Assembly: GCF_000234665.1 (NCBI RefSeq)
Contig: NC_018327.1
Location: forward strand, 1-64,000
Reading direction: 5' to 3'
Source: Leishmania mexicana MHOM/GT/2001/U1103
Lineage: Eukaryota > Euglenozoa > Kinetoplastea > Trypanosomatida > Trypanosomatidae
DNA: 64,000 bases
The notes beneath the pieces are model-generated. The model saw only the letters and a list, made by a program, of their open reading frames with translations. It was not told the origin of the DNA and ran no database searches. Position numbers and translations under genes: made by a program. Shown here piece by piece: positions 50,430 to 60,719 of this stretch. Positions within the stretch are counted from its first letter, which is position 1; each line of letters starts with the position of its first letter.

Positions 50430-52010
50430 ATGCCGCTGCCAAGTCAGAACCAACTGCACGGCTACTACGTGGCGCGATGTGGCCACCACGAAGTGCTCAG
50501 GCCACATCGAGCAGCATTGACGCTGCTGGCAGAGGACACCACATCACATGCAGAGAGGCTCGCCGGCGAAGCTGCGGAGCGATACGTGGCCGTAGCAGAC
50601 CTAGAGCAGATCGAGGACAAAGAGGAGGGAGCGGCGCGCGCGCGTGAGCGGGCTGCCGTCATTCCTCTTGCAACCCAGCGCACGTTCCGGCTTGCCGAGC
50701 CGGGTGGAAAAGCCGCCCTCTCTCCGCTCTACATCGGTGCGCGTGGTCTCCTGCCCATATTGGACCTGATTGCGGAGCTCCCACTCGTCGAAACGGTGGA
50801 TCTGTCAAATGTGGCGTCTTGGTACGACAACGACACCTTCGCCGGCTCGTCGCAAGGCAGCGTTTCGGGCAATGACGTAGTTGCCCACCTGTGCGCTATC
50901 CTTCCGCGCCTGCGCTTCCTGCACACCCTCGACTTGAGCGGCCAGCCGCTGGGCAGCATCGCCGTCGCCCATCTGCTGGAAACCATCAGACAGCTGCCTA
51001 CGGTGGTACATGTAGACTTTGACACCACCAACGTCGATCCGTGCCTCATCCGTGCCTTCCAGCAGACGCTGGATGAGCACCAACTACGCCCACGCCCGCA
51101 CATGCCCACTACCAAAGCGGTGGCAAAGGCTTATGAGATTCCGGTCTACATCAAAGCGCTTCCTCGACTGGATCGAAAAACAGTTCGCGAACAGCAGGTG
51201 CTGCGAGCTCTCCTCTCTGAGGACTCCAGCTTCACGAGCGCGGTGACGGGGGTGGAGATGAGCGGCATGGTACTCACGGCGCGCGTGATGAGCACGGCAG
51301 AGGCGGTCTTTCGGTGCGGGGACAAGGGCATCCGCGGAGACGGGCAGCATCTGTTCATCCTCAAGAGTGGAACACTGCGTGTGTACACTGACCTCGAGGG
51401 CTTCGTGTTGTCACGCGGCGACTACTTTGGCGACTCCTACCCCTTCGTGCTGCTGCCGTGCTCGCGGCTAGAAGAGGAGGAACGGGGGGTTGTGTATGCC
51501 ATACCACTTTGCTCGTCTACTACTGTGTTGGCCCACTGGGCAACTCGCCTGGCAGCCGCGTGGCCATGGCTGCACCAGATTCCGATCATGCACGCTGTGG
51601 GGGCGTGGACGTGCATGCGGGCCTGCACGTGCAGCGAGTTTGTCGCATCGGAGCCGAAAGACACGATTGTCGAGGCGGGAGATGGCGGAGAGGCAATCTA
51701 CGTGGTCTGCGACGGCTCTTTCTCCGCGCTGGACGCTCGCGGGGGTGAGGAGGCGCGCTACAACACTCGGAGCGTGCGAAGTGTTTTTACACGCTTCGAC
51801 GTCTTTGGCATTGAGGCGCTCGTCTCTCGCAAGCGCCAAAGCTCCGTCTGCATCAAGGCAGGAAAAGAGAAAGACGTGCTCTATCGCACCTTGGTTGTGC
51901 GGGGTTGCGGTGTGCGCGTGCTTCACCGCCAACTGCGTCCCGTCTTCATATCGCTGGCTCGAGGTTACTCGCTACACGAGGACCTCTGCGCCGGCGGCAC
52001 CACAGGGTGA
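50430..52010 (+). CDS. LRR plus cyclic-nucleotide-binding-like protein
   Basis: The 526-aa protein starts with an N-terminal polar part and LRR-like stretches (about 100-200: VETVDLSN, LHTLDLSGQPLG, VVHVDFDTTN). Its C-terminal half contains two regions that look like the beta-barrel of cyclic-nucleotide-binding domains (about 285-345 with LFILKSGTLRVYTD and RGDYFGD; about 405-500 with IVEAGDGGEAIYVVCDGSFSALD and FDVFGIEAL). The phosphate-binding Arg and Glu of true cAMP/cGMP binders are not obvious. Such proteins are often flagellar in trypanosomatids; this is inference. An alternative start at 50088 adds 114 residues of low-complexity Ser/His/Pro, but a splice site probably lies between, so 50430 is preferred. 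Confidence 0.72.
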   Translation: MPLPSQNQLHGYYVARCGHHEVLRPHRAALTLLAEDTTSHAERLAGEAAERYVAVADLEQIEDKEEGAARARERAAVIPLATQRTFRLAEPGGKAALSPLYIGARGLLPILDLIAELPLVETVDLSNVASWYDNDTFAGSSQGSVSGNDVVAHLCAILPRLRFLHTLDLSGQPLGSIAVAHLLETIRQLPTVVHVDFDTTNVDPCLIRAFQQTLDEHQLRPRPHMPTTKAVAKAYEIPVYIKALPRLDRKTVREQQVLRALLSEDSSFTSAVTGVEMSGMVLTARVMSTAEAVFRCGDKGIRGDGQHLFILKSGTLRVYTDLEGFVLSRGDYFGDSYPFVLLPCSRLEEEERGVVYAIPLCSSTTVLAHWATRLAAAWPWLHQIPIMHAVGAWTCMRACTCSEFVASEPKDTIVEAGDGGEAIYVVCDGSFSALDARGGEEARYNTRSVRSVFTRFDVFGIEALVSRKRQSSVCIKAGKEKDVLYRTLVVRGCGVRVLHRQLRPVFISLARGYSLHEDLCAGGTTG

Positions 52011-52837
52011 AGAATCCAGCTGACCGCAGTGGGGCACCCACAGGACCGTGTCTGCTGCTGCTCTCTCTTCGCTTCCCAGAGACTTTTTACTCAGATGTAC
52101 AGTACCGGCGCTGGCTCTCTGTTGACCGATCTTCTTCGTCTTACATGTGTGTGCGTCTATGGGGCCATTTGCGTCTGTCGCTGAGGTCGTGATGACGGCG
52201 AGGGGTGGCCGCACGCCTCACCGGTACCGTCGCCACTCGCAGCCGGGTGCTGGTGGGCAATGTGCACCACCGTGCACAAGCGACACGAGAAAAAAAACAA
52301 AAGGAAAGGCTGCACCATTGGCACAGAGGATCAGCACCGATCGATTTTTCACTACCGCCTTGTGCACGGCGAGTCAGGGGCATTGTGTTGGGTAGGGCGC
52401 TTATCGCTTTTGAGTGTGTCGGTGTGCAGGGTTCAGGCGAGTACACGGGCTGCAGGTCCATCCTGTGCACTTTCACGACCCGATCAGCTACGCCGGTACC
52501 TGGCACTGGTTGTTTCCTTTCGCTTCCTCGCCCCAGGTCGCTCGACCTGCCGATACTGCTCCCTGTGTGTGCCCCCCCCCCCTCCCAACTCACCCACCCA
52601 TTGCTGCACACTCTTTCTTTCACTCGCCCCCTTCTCCATCGCCTTTCTCCCTGCGCCCCTCCTCCGCTTCCTTCGCTGCTGCGGCTGCCGTTTCTCGACT
52701 GTGAGGACCACCGACCGGCAAAGGGCATACCGCACCGCGAGCAGCAAGGTGGGGGGGTGCTGCTTCGGCACTACACAGCTAGGCAAATCCACCACACGCA
52801 CAAAAACACCAGCAGAAGGGCATCTGCTCCCAACTCA
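52011..52837. other. Intergenic spacer
   Basis: No gene is seen. A poly-C run (about 52569-52579) and a CT-rich tract (about 52610-52680) precede the next gene; an in-frame upstream extension of that gene (from 52205) is low in complexity and lacks an ATG start. Confidence 0.6.
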
Positions 52838-53521
52838 ATGGGCGGCAAGGCGTCAAAGGCGGGGACGGCGCTCACCCCTGAAGCGGTAGATGCCTTGTAC
52901 AGAGAGGCGTACGCTGCTGGCGCGGCCGACGCTGATATGTATCACACATCACAACGCGAGGTGATGCGACAACAGGATGCGATGGCAGGTATTGGTGCGT
53001 GCATGCTCAGTGCTTGGGTGGCATACGTGTACGGCCGTACGACGGGCGTGCAAGCGGCAGAGGAGGCGGCGGCGCTGCGCCTTGATGCGCAGCAGCAGAT
53101 GCTTGACAGGACAAGCAAGGACCTGGCACAGAGGGTGGAAGAGAACCGTAGCCTCATTACCGTGCGGCAAGAGCAGGGTGTCATGATCGCACAGCAGCGC
53201 GACGAGCTGCAGCGTGCAGCGCAGCAGCGCCGCGGTATGCAGCGGTCAATGAACGCACTGCGGCAGCGCAACGCATCTGTGCAGCGACAGATGCGAAGCC
53301 TGAAGTCCTCACTGAGCGCTATTCAGCTGCAGATGTACGTCGGCATGGCTGGCGCCGCCCTCGTCCTGCTTGCGGTAGTGTGGTCGACACGACCACTGCG
53401 CAAGGGACACTGGTCATTCCTTCCCGTCCCAGCTTCGGTGGGCGAAGAGAGAGCGATAGCGGCATCAGCGCCGGTGGCTGTGGTGGAGGCCGTGGAGGTC
53501 AAGGAGCAGGCAGAGTCGTAG
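52838..53521 (+). CDS. Predicted N-myristoylated coiled-coil membrane protein
   Basis: The 227-aa protein starts MGGKASKA, a good N-myristoylation signal (Gly2, Ser6, Lys7). A hydrophobic, Ala/Gly-rich patch (about residues 50-62) follows, then a long Gln/Arg-rich coiled coil (about 70-165) and a transmembrane helix (about 168-185, GMAGAALVLLAVV) with a short polar tail rich in Ala, Val and Glu. The layout suggests a membrane-anchored tether at both ends. I do not recognise a family. The ATG at 52838 is the first plausible start: upstream codons are low in complexity. Similar trypanosomatid proteins line the flagellar pocket or endosomes, but that is only a guess. Confidence 0.8.
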   Translation: MGGKASKAGTALTPEAVDALYREAYAAGAADADMYHTSQREVMRQQDAMAGIGACMLSAWVAYVYGRTTGVQAAEEAAALRLDAQQQMLDRTSKDLAQRVEENRSLITVRQEQGVMIAQQRDELQRAAQQRRGMQRSMNALRQRNASVQRQMRSLKSSLSAIQLQMYVGMAGAALVLLAVVWSTRPLRKGHWSFLPVPASVGEERAIAASAPVAVVEAVEVKEQAES

Positions 53522-54241
53522 CGGTGCAAAGCCGCGCATACCACGTGCAGGAAGGAAAAAGTGGTGTGGCAAGGCACTGCCAGGGCTCTGTAGTGCTTTG
53601 CAGATGCGTTGCCATGTGTGAGCCTGTGCTCGCTTCACTCATGGATGAGTGTACTCAACGCTTGTTTGCGTGTGTCTGAGCGCCCTGCCTGCTTCCCCCC
53701 TCTTTCCCCGCTTGCATCGTCTTCCGCACCCGACCCGCCCTTCGTGCGTGAGGACGTCGTGCTTGCGTGCAGAGAGAAGAGACAGAGGGACGGAGAGGGA
53801 GAGGGGCGCATGCGCTGATGTGAGGTGCACGCTCCTTTCCTCTTCGCCTCTTCCTTGACCCACATCCACAAGCCATCGAACAAGGAATAGGAAGACATGC
53901 CAAGGTGCACCATGTTGCCTCCCTCCTCATTCACTTCTCTTGCCACTGTTATGACTGCCGGTGCTGCGTCTTCGTCCCCCTCTACCTCTCTCCTTCCCCG
54001 ATTTCGTATTGCTCACGTGCGTAGACGTGGCAAGGACTGCCGCACTCGCTCGCTCTCTCTGTCCATCATCGAGGGGGGAGGGAGGCGGGGCTGCGGTGAA
54101 ATGCGGAGGGAAGGAACAGAGGAGCGCTGCTCTTGCGTTTATCTTTCTCTGCCGGCGTCAATTTTCATGTGCATCGACTTTGCCCCCACTCTCAACCTCC
54201 GATCTCTCCGTACACAACACACAGACGTGCAAGACGCGCCG
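53522..54241. other. Intergenic spacer
   Basis: Mostly CT-rich and purine-rich low-complexity sequence with an open in-frame extension of the next gene from 53897. No separate gene is seen. Confidence 0.55.
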
Positions 54242-55054
54242 ATGGAAGGCAACCAGCTGCAGGTAGTTGCTGCTGCGGTGCACACGGAGGCGCTCTCGCG
54301 CGCTGAGGGTCATGCTTGTCGTACGTCTCCCGTGCGTTGTGTGTACCGCCTCCGCGACGCGTGTGCGGCGCTGCAGCTTATTCTCCTGGCCTACAAATAC
54401 CGCCGCTGCGGTGCGAAGTCGATGACGGTCGCCATGTTCGTTCAGGCTTGCGCCTCTGATCTCGTGAAGGAGGTGCGCGTCCTAGAGGACGCCCTATCCT
54501 CGTCACCCCGCCGCGTCTCCTCCGGTGACGCCATCGCGACGTTGGAGGCACCGTGGTTCTACATCGGCTCTGAGGCAGGTGACGACGTACGCGTGTACCT
54601 GCTGCTGCCTACCTACGCGGATTACTTCTTTGACTACACAATGCACTGGGCACGGGTCGCATACTCAGAAATGGCGCGCCAGTACGTTGGCCACGCCCTC
54701 ATCGCAAAGCTGCAGACTGTCGGTGGGGGTTGGGCCTCGCTGCACCGGGCCGACAAGTCCCTCGCGTGCGCGCTGCAGCTGCAAGCTGTGGCACAAGCGG
54801 TGTTCGATGAGGATGTTGTGCGCAAGTGCCGCCTCTTCATTGGCTGGGCTCATCTCTGGAACAGCGATCCGGCCAAGGCTCTGGAGGTGTTTTATGCGGA
54901 ACTGGCCGCCGCGCGACGGCATGGCGACACAGTCCACGAAAGGCGCTGCCTACACGCCATTCAGAACGCGGAGCACAACCCTTGCCTCGCCCCTGGAGGG
55001 GCACACACGGGCCGCTACCAGCTTGTGAGCCTTTGGTGGCGTGCGCTTGGCTAG
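54242..55054 (+). CDS. Hypothetical helical protein, 270 aa
   Basis: The protein is Ala- and Leu-rich and probably all helical, with paired-helix spacing (for example WFYIGSEAGDD and LACALQLQAVAQAVFD) that hints at TPR-like repeats but no clear consensus. No membrane or targeting segment is seen. The start is set at the ATG at 54242, since the extension to 53897 is Ser/Arg-rich and low in complexity. An upstream start would give 385 aa. It is on the gene strand and has normal codon use. Function is unknown. Confidence 0.6.
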   Translation: MEGNQLQVVAAAVHTEALSRAEGHACRTSPVRCVYRLRDACAALQLILLAYKYRRCGAKSMTVAMFVQACASDLVKEVRVLEDALSSSPRRVSSGDAIATLEAPWFYIGSEAGDDVRVYLLLPTYADYFFDYTMHWARVAYSEMARQYVGHALIAKLQTVGGGWASLHRADKSLACALQLQAVAQAVFDEDVVRKCRLFIGWAHLWNSDPAKALEVFYAELAAARRHGDTVHERRCLHAIQNAEHNPCLAPGGAHTGRYQLVSLWWRALG

Positions 55055-55261
55055 ACGAAGTCCGCGTCTCTTTTTCAGTCTTTCCACTGAGGCGTCTTCT
55101 CCTGTGTCCGGACGGGCACAGCGGAGCCGAGGACGTGTACGGAGGAAAGGCGCAGTAGCGCATGGAAGGGGTTCTGGTGTGTGCAGATGTTGGTGTCTGT
55201 GAGCGCCTCAAGATGAGCATCTCACGCCCGAGTCTCCCTAGCTAGAGTGGACAGGGGAGAC

Positions 55262-55730
55262 AGATTAGCTAGGGAATGGCCAGCGGTAACAGTGCGTCGT
55301 TTGAAGAGCAAGATCTCGGCGTCGTCTCGCACGGTCCAACGCGCCCACTCTGTGTGTGAGTGAGGGGTGGGGAGGCTTTTGAGCTCCGCCATCCCTTCCA
55401 ATGCAAAGCCACCTCCGGTGGTGAGAGGGTCGAGTGCCTACGATGTGGGGAAGGCAATGCGATGTATCACTGATGTCCGTGGTCCTGTCCTGGACAGCGG
55501 TGCGTCGGAGAGCGACCTTCGACAGTGACCACACGCTGGCACCATCCATATGATGGGCAGAGCGACAGCGTGACTCGAATGCATCACACACCTGGCTCTT
55601 GCTGCCTACTTGTGTGGGGTGCCTGTGCTCTACCGCGAAAGGAGATGCACGAAGGGAAGAGACCGGCATGATGGAAGAGGTGGTTACGAGGCGGGGTGCT
55701 GGTGAGCGGAGTTTAAGGACGAGGCCATGC
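55262..55730. repeat. SIDER-like degenerate retroposon
   Basis: This stretch has even base composition unlike nearby spacers and contains the block GTGGGGAGGCTTTTGAGCTC (about 55367) and several others (CACCTGGCTCTTGCTGCC) that I remember as common in Leishmania SIDER2-type elements and amastin 3' UTRs. It would lie in the 3' UTR of the 54242 gene. No alignment could be run, and the ends are approximate. Confidence 0.55.
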
Positions 55731-56103
55731 TTAGTTGACTGAGTCGGCGCATTGCTGTGACACGCGTCTATTGCTGCTTCAAACTACGCAACGTGGGGCC
55801 TGTGAAAAGACGCGGAGTAGAGTGGGTGGCTGAACTGACGATGCGCTGTGGCAGTGAACACGCTGAAAGAAAGCAGCGGCATTACGGCGTAGCGTGGAGA
55901 GGGGCGGTGTCGCGTGTGTTAGGTCACTTCATTGGACGCTAGTGCGCGGCAGGTGATCCCCTTCGAACTTGTCTCTCTTGCTCTTCTCTTCGTTGTCCTT
56001 TGGCCACCCCCTCTTGCCTCCAGCAACAACACGATGACCCCCCCCCACACACACACTGAGCGCTTTGCTCGCCGCAGTCTCGGGGCTTTTTCCCTTTTGT
56101 TTC

Positions 56104-56105
56104 AG
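56104..56105 (+). promoter_or_regulatory. Candidate spliced-leader acceptor AG upstream of the PARG pseudogene
   Basis: A T-rich tract (about 56086-56102) ends in TTTCAG, with AG at 56104-56105. It lies 62 bases before the probable original ATG at 56167, so the relic has kept its processing signal even though its reading frame is broken. Confidence 0.5.
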
Positions 56106-56166
56106 GCTAACACGATCACCACACCCCTTTAAGATGTCCATGACGTGAATCATCAAGACGAAGCTG

Positions 56167-57539
56167 ATGACGCGGGCGCCGCGTCGGGTGGGTGTCCCGT
56201 CTGCCCCTGTTCTGGGGAGAGCCGCGCAGCACTATATGCTTCAGCACTCCATCACGCTGCGCAAGCTCTTCCTTACGGTTGTCTTGCCAGCTGTGGACGC
56301 CGTGCTAGCCGTCCTGAACCTATCGGGTACCACGGAGCCCATGTGACAGAAGGCACTACAGCGCCGACCGGCTCCTCAGTGGCTGTGAATCGGAGCAGCA
56401 GCGCATTCAACAGACGGCACGTTTGGTTCCTCGTGGTGAATATGGTTTTGTGCCGCTTCTCTCTTCCCATGGAGGAGGCCTCCAAGGACGATGGCGAATC
56501 TCCGGAGGAAGACGTGGAGGGCGAGGAGATGCGCGTGTGCTGCCTACAATCCACTACGCTGAGGCGGTGAGTGTCCTGAAGGAGATTAAGAGTGTGAAGC
56601 CGACGGGTGTGCTCCTGCCGCACAACTACATGACTGTGAGGGGTTAGCATGGACCTTGAATCGGGGAGTGGCGAGAGGGAGGTGGCAGGTGCACCGCTGC
56701 CACGCGGCGGCCAGTTTCTTCCGCGTGCTGCTTCCCAAGATGTGGCGCGACGGCGGCTCTATCTCTGCCATAGAACTCCCTCTAGCGCGGCGGGCTGTGT
56801 TGCATATGGTTGCCGGGGAGCGTATCGACAACCAGCGGGACACGGCGCGCATGAAGCGATTTTTTTCGAACAAGTGGATCGGCGGCGACGCCATGTCGAA
56901 GAATGCAGTGCAGGTGGAGATCACGTTTGCGCAGGGCAACGCCCCTCAGCGCGCAGTAGTGGAGTCAGAGCCGCCTCAGGGACGCCGAGCCTATCGTGGT
57001 GGCGCAGTGTCAACCGTACGGAGGCATTGTGGCTCGCATGTACGGCAGTGACACGTGCTACGGTGAGGTGGTAAGCCCGCTGAAGCGTTGTGGCGGCGCT
57101 CTGCTCGCCGTCGAGGCCTTCGACTGGGACAGCCAGGCTGGTGTACACCGGCAGGTTAGGAGGTTGGTCAAGCAGTTTCTCCTGTGCCGTCCGCCGAAGC
57201 ATCGCTTGTGCTGAAAGCGGCGGCTGGAGCTACGGCGTATTTGGTGGCGGCAAGGAGCTGACTATATATCTCGAGTGGGTGGCCTGCGGCATCGCCGGTA
57301 AGGGACTGCACGACTTCCCCTTCGACGATGACGCCTTTCCGAGCAGCCGACCGCGTGTCACTGAGCGTATGGCGGTGGGCTGTGCTCCTTTTTTGACGAC
57401 CGCGCGTCTTTTATGGTTTTTCTACGACCTCGAGGACACATCGACGGGGTACGACAGCGACGAGGACGACGGGGCGGTGTGCAGTCACGTTGTGTGGCTC
57501 GCGTTCATACGGCACTTTCGTGCATTGGTCGCCGCGTAG
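56167..57539 (+). pseudogene. Poly(ADP-ribose) glycohydrolase (PARG) pseudogene
   Basis: Pieces of a PARG protein follow in the right order across several frames: an N-terminal helix with FLTVVLPAVDAVLA (56270-56330), the AFNRRHVWFLVVNMVLCRF segment (about 56400-56460) that matches the PARG RRQVACLLANAF region, HYAEAVSVLKEIKSV (about 56545), the catalytic region SNKWIGGDAMSKNAVQVEITF (about 56855-56920), then the IVVAQCQPYGG and GGALLAVEAFDWD block (56985-57130) and SYGVFGGGKELT with EWVACGIAGK (57230-57300). I count at least five frame changes. The signature GGG-X(6-8)-QEE reads GGD-X7-QVE, so one of the two adjacent acidic residues and a Gly are lost. PARG removes poly(ADP-ribose) from proteins. 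The gene is broken; either real decay or sequence errors could explain the shifts, but the lost active-site residues favour decay. Confidence 0.82.
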
Positions 57540-58699
57540 GTGTCGCGGTAGGACGCGGTGACCGAAGAAGATAGAGGTGAGGCCAGGCAGAGACCCTGCG
57601 GTGTCCTTTCGTCAGTGCTGCTGAACGGCAGCTCCCCCCCCCTGCACAACTGCACCCACCCTCTCTTCTTCCCTCATGCTCCCCTTGTTTCTCCAGTGTG
57701 TTTGTTGCCGCTGTGCGTTTCACAGTGCGTCGAGTACGCAGTGCTTTCCATGGTTTGCCCGTCAAGGACGGCGGTGAGAGAGGTGGATACATGAGCTAAG
57801 AAGGCAGCGCAACGAAGGGCTTCACAGTAGCGACAGAAGGTATGACGAACAGGGCCAACGATTAGAGGTGAGGGGGGTGGGCGGCGGAAGAGAAGCTCTG
57901 TGGGTCTCTGCGAGTTACATACTTGTGCATATGTGCTGTTGACGGTGGACCGCTTCGCTATCACAGGTGCGGAAGATGACGACTGTGTAGTGGGGCACGT
58001 GGCCCCCCTCTCTCTCGCCCCCCTGTGCGGATCCCCTTGTCACCACTTCACTTGGTCCTGCCACCCACTGCTGGAGTGAGGTGTCTAGGGATGGTGGCAC
58101 TCCGCTCCTCCCCTGCCTCGCGGTTCCTCGCTCTCCACTACCACCAACACCAGTCCCGGAGAGGCGGCGCCTGACATCCTCGTCTCCCTCGCGCCCTCTG
58201 ATCGTCTAATTTCTGGCGTGCTCCCCCTCCTGTTCTCCCGCCTCTTCTCATTGACGTGGACGCTCCCACGGCGTCTGTGCATGTGTGCTCACGCTTTAGC
58301 CCCGCACACTTGTTGAGCGCCACCGCCCGACATCGATACACAAGTAGGAAAAGGCGAAAGGGAGGACCATCAACGCACTTCCGCCCCGCGCCATCCACGC
58401 CGCTCTCGGCTCGCGTCTGTATTGGTGTGCTGAGAGAGATAGAGAGCGGGCGTGTTGCGCTCTTTGACTTTGATCGTCACCTTCCTCGCCTCCTCCTCCT
58501 TGGAGTGGCTGGCGGGGGCAAACAGCGGCAGGCCCCGCGGTGGACGGTGCAACAGGGACAAAGGACGACGAGGACAACAGAAGCGCTACGGAAGTGTCTT
58601 GTCTGGCGCCACGTTCTCCCTGTGTCCGTTTTTGGTTTCTGGGCACCGTTTCACACTGGCAAAACGGACGTCTCCCGTACTGGCCGATTGTGTTTCACG
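57540..58699. other. Intergenic region
   Basis: No gene is seen. CT-rich patches (57640-57700, 58185-58250) and an open frame upstream of, and continuous with, the next gene are present. That extension lacks a good ATG and is rich in Arg and low in complexity. Confidence 0.55.
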
Positions 58700-59077
58700 A
58701 TGAGCAGCACGGACACGCTAGAGCCGATACCCCGCAGCATTGCGCCGGACCAGGAGTTGGCCATTCTCAAGCTCATCCTAGACTTACGCAGCCTGGGCGA
58801 TGTGGAGGGCAGCAAAAAGGTACGGCGGCGAGTGCGCGAGGCGCTTCTGAAGAGCAGCGATGATTCAGAGGCGATGAACAAGGTGGATGATATCATCCGT
58901 CGAGGTAAGCGCGCGCAGAGCAAGTTGGACGGAAGTTACGAGGAACGACAGCGACTCAAACGTAAGCGTCGTGAGGAAGACTTGGCGGCAGCGTCACGCC
59001 TCATCGACGTCGAGGCAGGCAGCGGCGAGGACTCGGAGGGATCAGCATCCACGGAGGAGGAGGGCACCGAGGAATAG
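58700..59077 (+). CDS. Small acidic-tailed protein, 125 aa
   Basis: A short protein with a helical N-terminal half (about 15-75: AILKLILDLRSLGDVEGSK), a basic charged stretch (KRKRREED) near residue 90 and a Glu/Ser-rich acidic tail. It has no membrane segment. The basic stretch could be a nuclear signal. I do not recognise a family. The start is the ATG at 58700; the longer in-frame reading from 58256 (273 aa) adds low-complexity sequence. Strand and composition favour a real gene. Confidence 0.6.
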   Translation: MSSTDTLEPIPRSIAPDQELAILKLILDLRSLGDVEGSKKVRRRVREALLKSSDDSEAMNKVDDIIRRGKRAQSKLDGSYEERQRLKRKRREEDLAAASRLIDVEAGSGEDSEGSASTEEEGTEE

Positions 59078-59477
59078 AGAGGGTGTGCTACGTCATGGTA
59101 TCTGGGTTGCATCACTGTGCTAGTGCGTGTACGCGTGTTTCCTCACTCTGCGACCCGCCTTGATCCGGCGCGACTGCACAGTGACGGGGCGGCCCACCGT
59201 CGGCAGTGTCCTTTGCATTCACGTCTGCGCCGATGTGGCACTGTGTCCGTCCCTCTCTCTATTTCTGTGTACGACACGACGTTGCGGAAAGCACTTGTCG
59301 TCTCCTTTGTTTTAAAGACGCACGAACGGCAATAGGGGAGACGAAGTGCGTCCCGAGTAGCAACGCGCACGCCCAAGCGTGCAGCCGTGTGTGTATGAGA
59401 GGCAGACCTTCGCTTCGGGCAGCCTCGTCACATCGAACACGCCGCCGCCTCCGTCCCCTTCCCGTTCTCTCTCGCCA

Positions 59478-60719
59478 TCAGCATGGACTTCTTCGTCTCA
59501 ATGCCAAAGGGTCTTGTTTGACGGAGAAAGCGATGGGGATGGAGGAGGATGACTTCGATACGAACGGGCACAGGTGGTCGTGTACACGAACTGGCGTGCA
59601 TGTATGCGTGCCCGTCACCAGTCTTTCAAGCTTGTGCTGTTTTCCTTTTGAGTCTTCGCGTCTTTCGTCTTCTTGAGCCGGGATCACGTTGGGCGCTGCA
59701 GTAATGAGGCGCCATCCGCGGACTTTCGGCGCTCCATCAGCGAGCGCTTCTCCTGGTGCGCGTCCGCGCAGAAACGTAATCCGACGGCCCCCCTCTTTGC
59801 GGCAGCACAGCGTTGTGTGCGCGCAGTCTTCTCTCCGATGGCTCACGCGCTCTTCCCAGCGGCAGCCGCTCCCCATCTTGCTGATTGGTGCGCGAGGCCA
59901 AGCCAACGCATAACCTAGAAATGGCCGAAAGAGAGGCGCTATGGGCGGTTTGCGCCGACGGTGGAGGCGGGTATAGGTCGGGGAGTCCAAACAGCTCACA
60001 GAGGAGCTAGGAGTGTGGGACGGTGAATGCGACCTTTGCAGCGCTGGTGTCGGCAATTCCGTGACGACGCCTTTTTTCTTCCAAACCCGGGAAACACAAC
60101 AAGTCCTCAGGGGTCTCTTGGCAGCGGTAGTTGCGCATTCACGGTGTGCGGGTTTGAGAAGCTCGCCAACGCCGTGGATGCCGTTGAGGTGCACCGCGAG
60201 TGATACATGCTCCACATCACCGCACCGCAAAAGAGGCGTCCGTGGGCAGAACGCGCAAGTGGGTGATGGCGTCCCGCACGTGAACACGCGCAGCAGCGGG
60301 GTACTGGAAACACAGAAATCGAGCCAGGCCCCACGGCTGGTCACGTCGCTACCGACGGCCTGTATGCCGTAGCCTTCGCTGCGCACGCCTACTTCAAAAG
60401 GCAGTTTTGCAGGCACTTGGCTTCCACCATGGCGGGGCACTGGACCGTAGCAACACGCTGAGGTGGCTGGCTTCGCTACGGTTGAGCCTTTGCCTCGTCC
60501 CCAATCATCTGTGTATGTCTGACAGTTCACCATTATCATCGCTCCTCTGTCGTCTTCTGTCGTGCTCTCCACCTCCTTCCCCTCCCCGCATCGCTCACAG
60601 ACTTCTCTCTCTTGTCTACGGCTACAACTACCAACCCCCTCTGTGCTTCTCCGCTCAGGTCTCAGGACACGCTTGTGCGCCATCGTTTCGAACACTTCGT
60701 TTTCTCTACACTGCAGCAT
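59478..60719 (-). pseudogene. Long antisense open frame, possible gene relic
   Basis: A 413-codon open frame runs against the transcription unit. Most of its translation is Arg/Pro/Ser-rich and looks like chance, and its N-terminal part lies over the splice region of the RidA gene. The middle (about codons 120-185) is more protein-like, with SRGAWLDFCVSS and DVEHVSLAVHLNG, a pattern faintly like the end of an endonuclease/exonuclease/phosphatase domain (RxxWLDF ... DHVxLAV). It may be a retroelement or gene relic. The evidence is weak. Confidence 0.2.
60599..60600 (+). promoter_or_regulatory. Candidate spliced-leader acceptor AG for RidA gene
   Basis: A strong CT-rich tract (about 60541-60590) ends in CACAG at 60599-60600, leaving a leader of 124 bases. 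Another AG at about 60656, after a second CT tract, is an alternative. Confidence 0.55.

Larger units (their letters stand above)
55055..56166. other. Intergenic region with SIDER-like repeat
   Basis: No gene is seen. The part at 55262-55730 is a strong candidate for a degenerate retroposon (listed). The last 100 bases hold a C-rich run and a T-rich tract ending at an AG (56104-56105). Confidence 0.6.
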
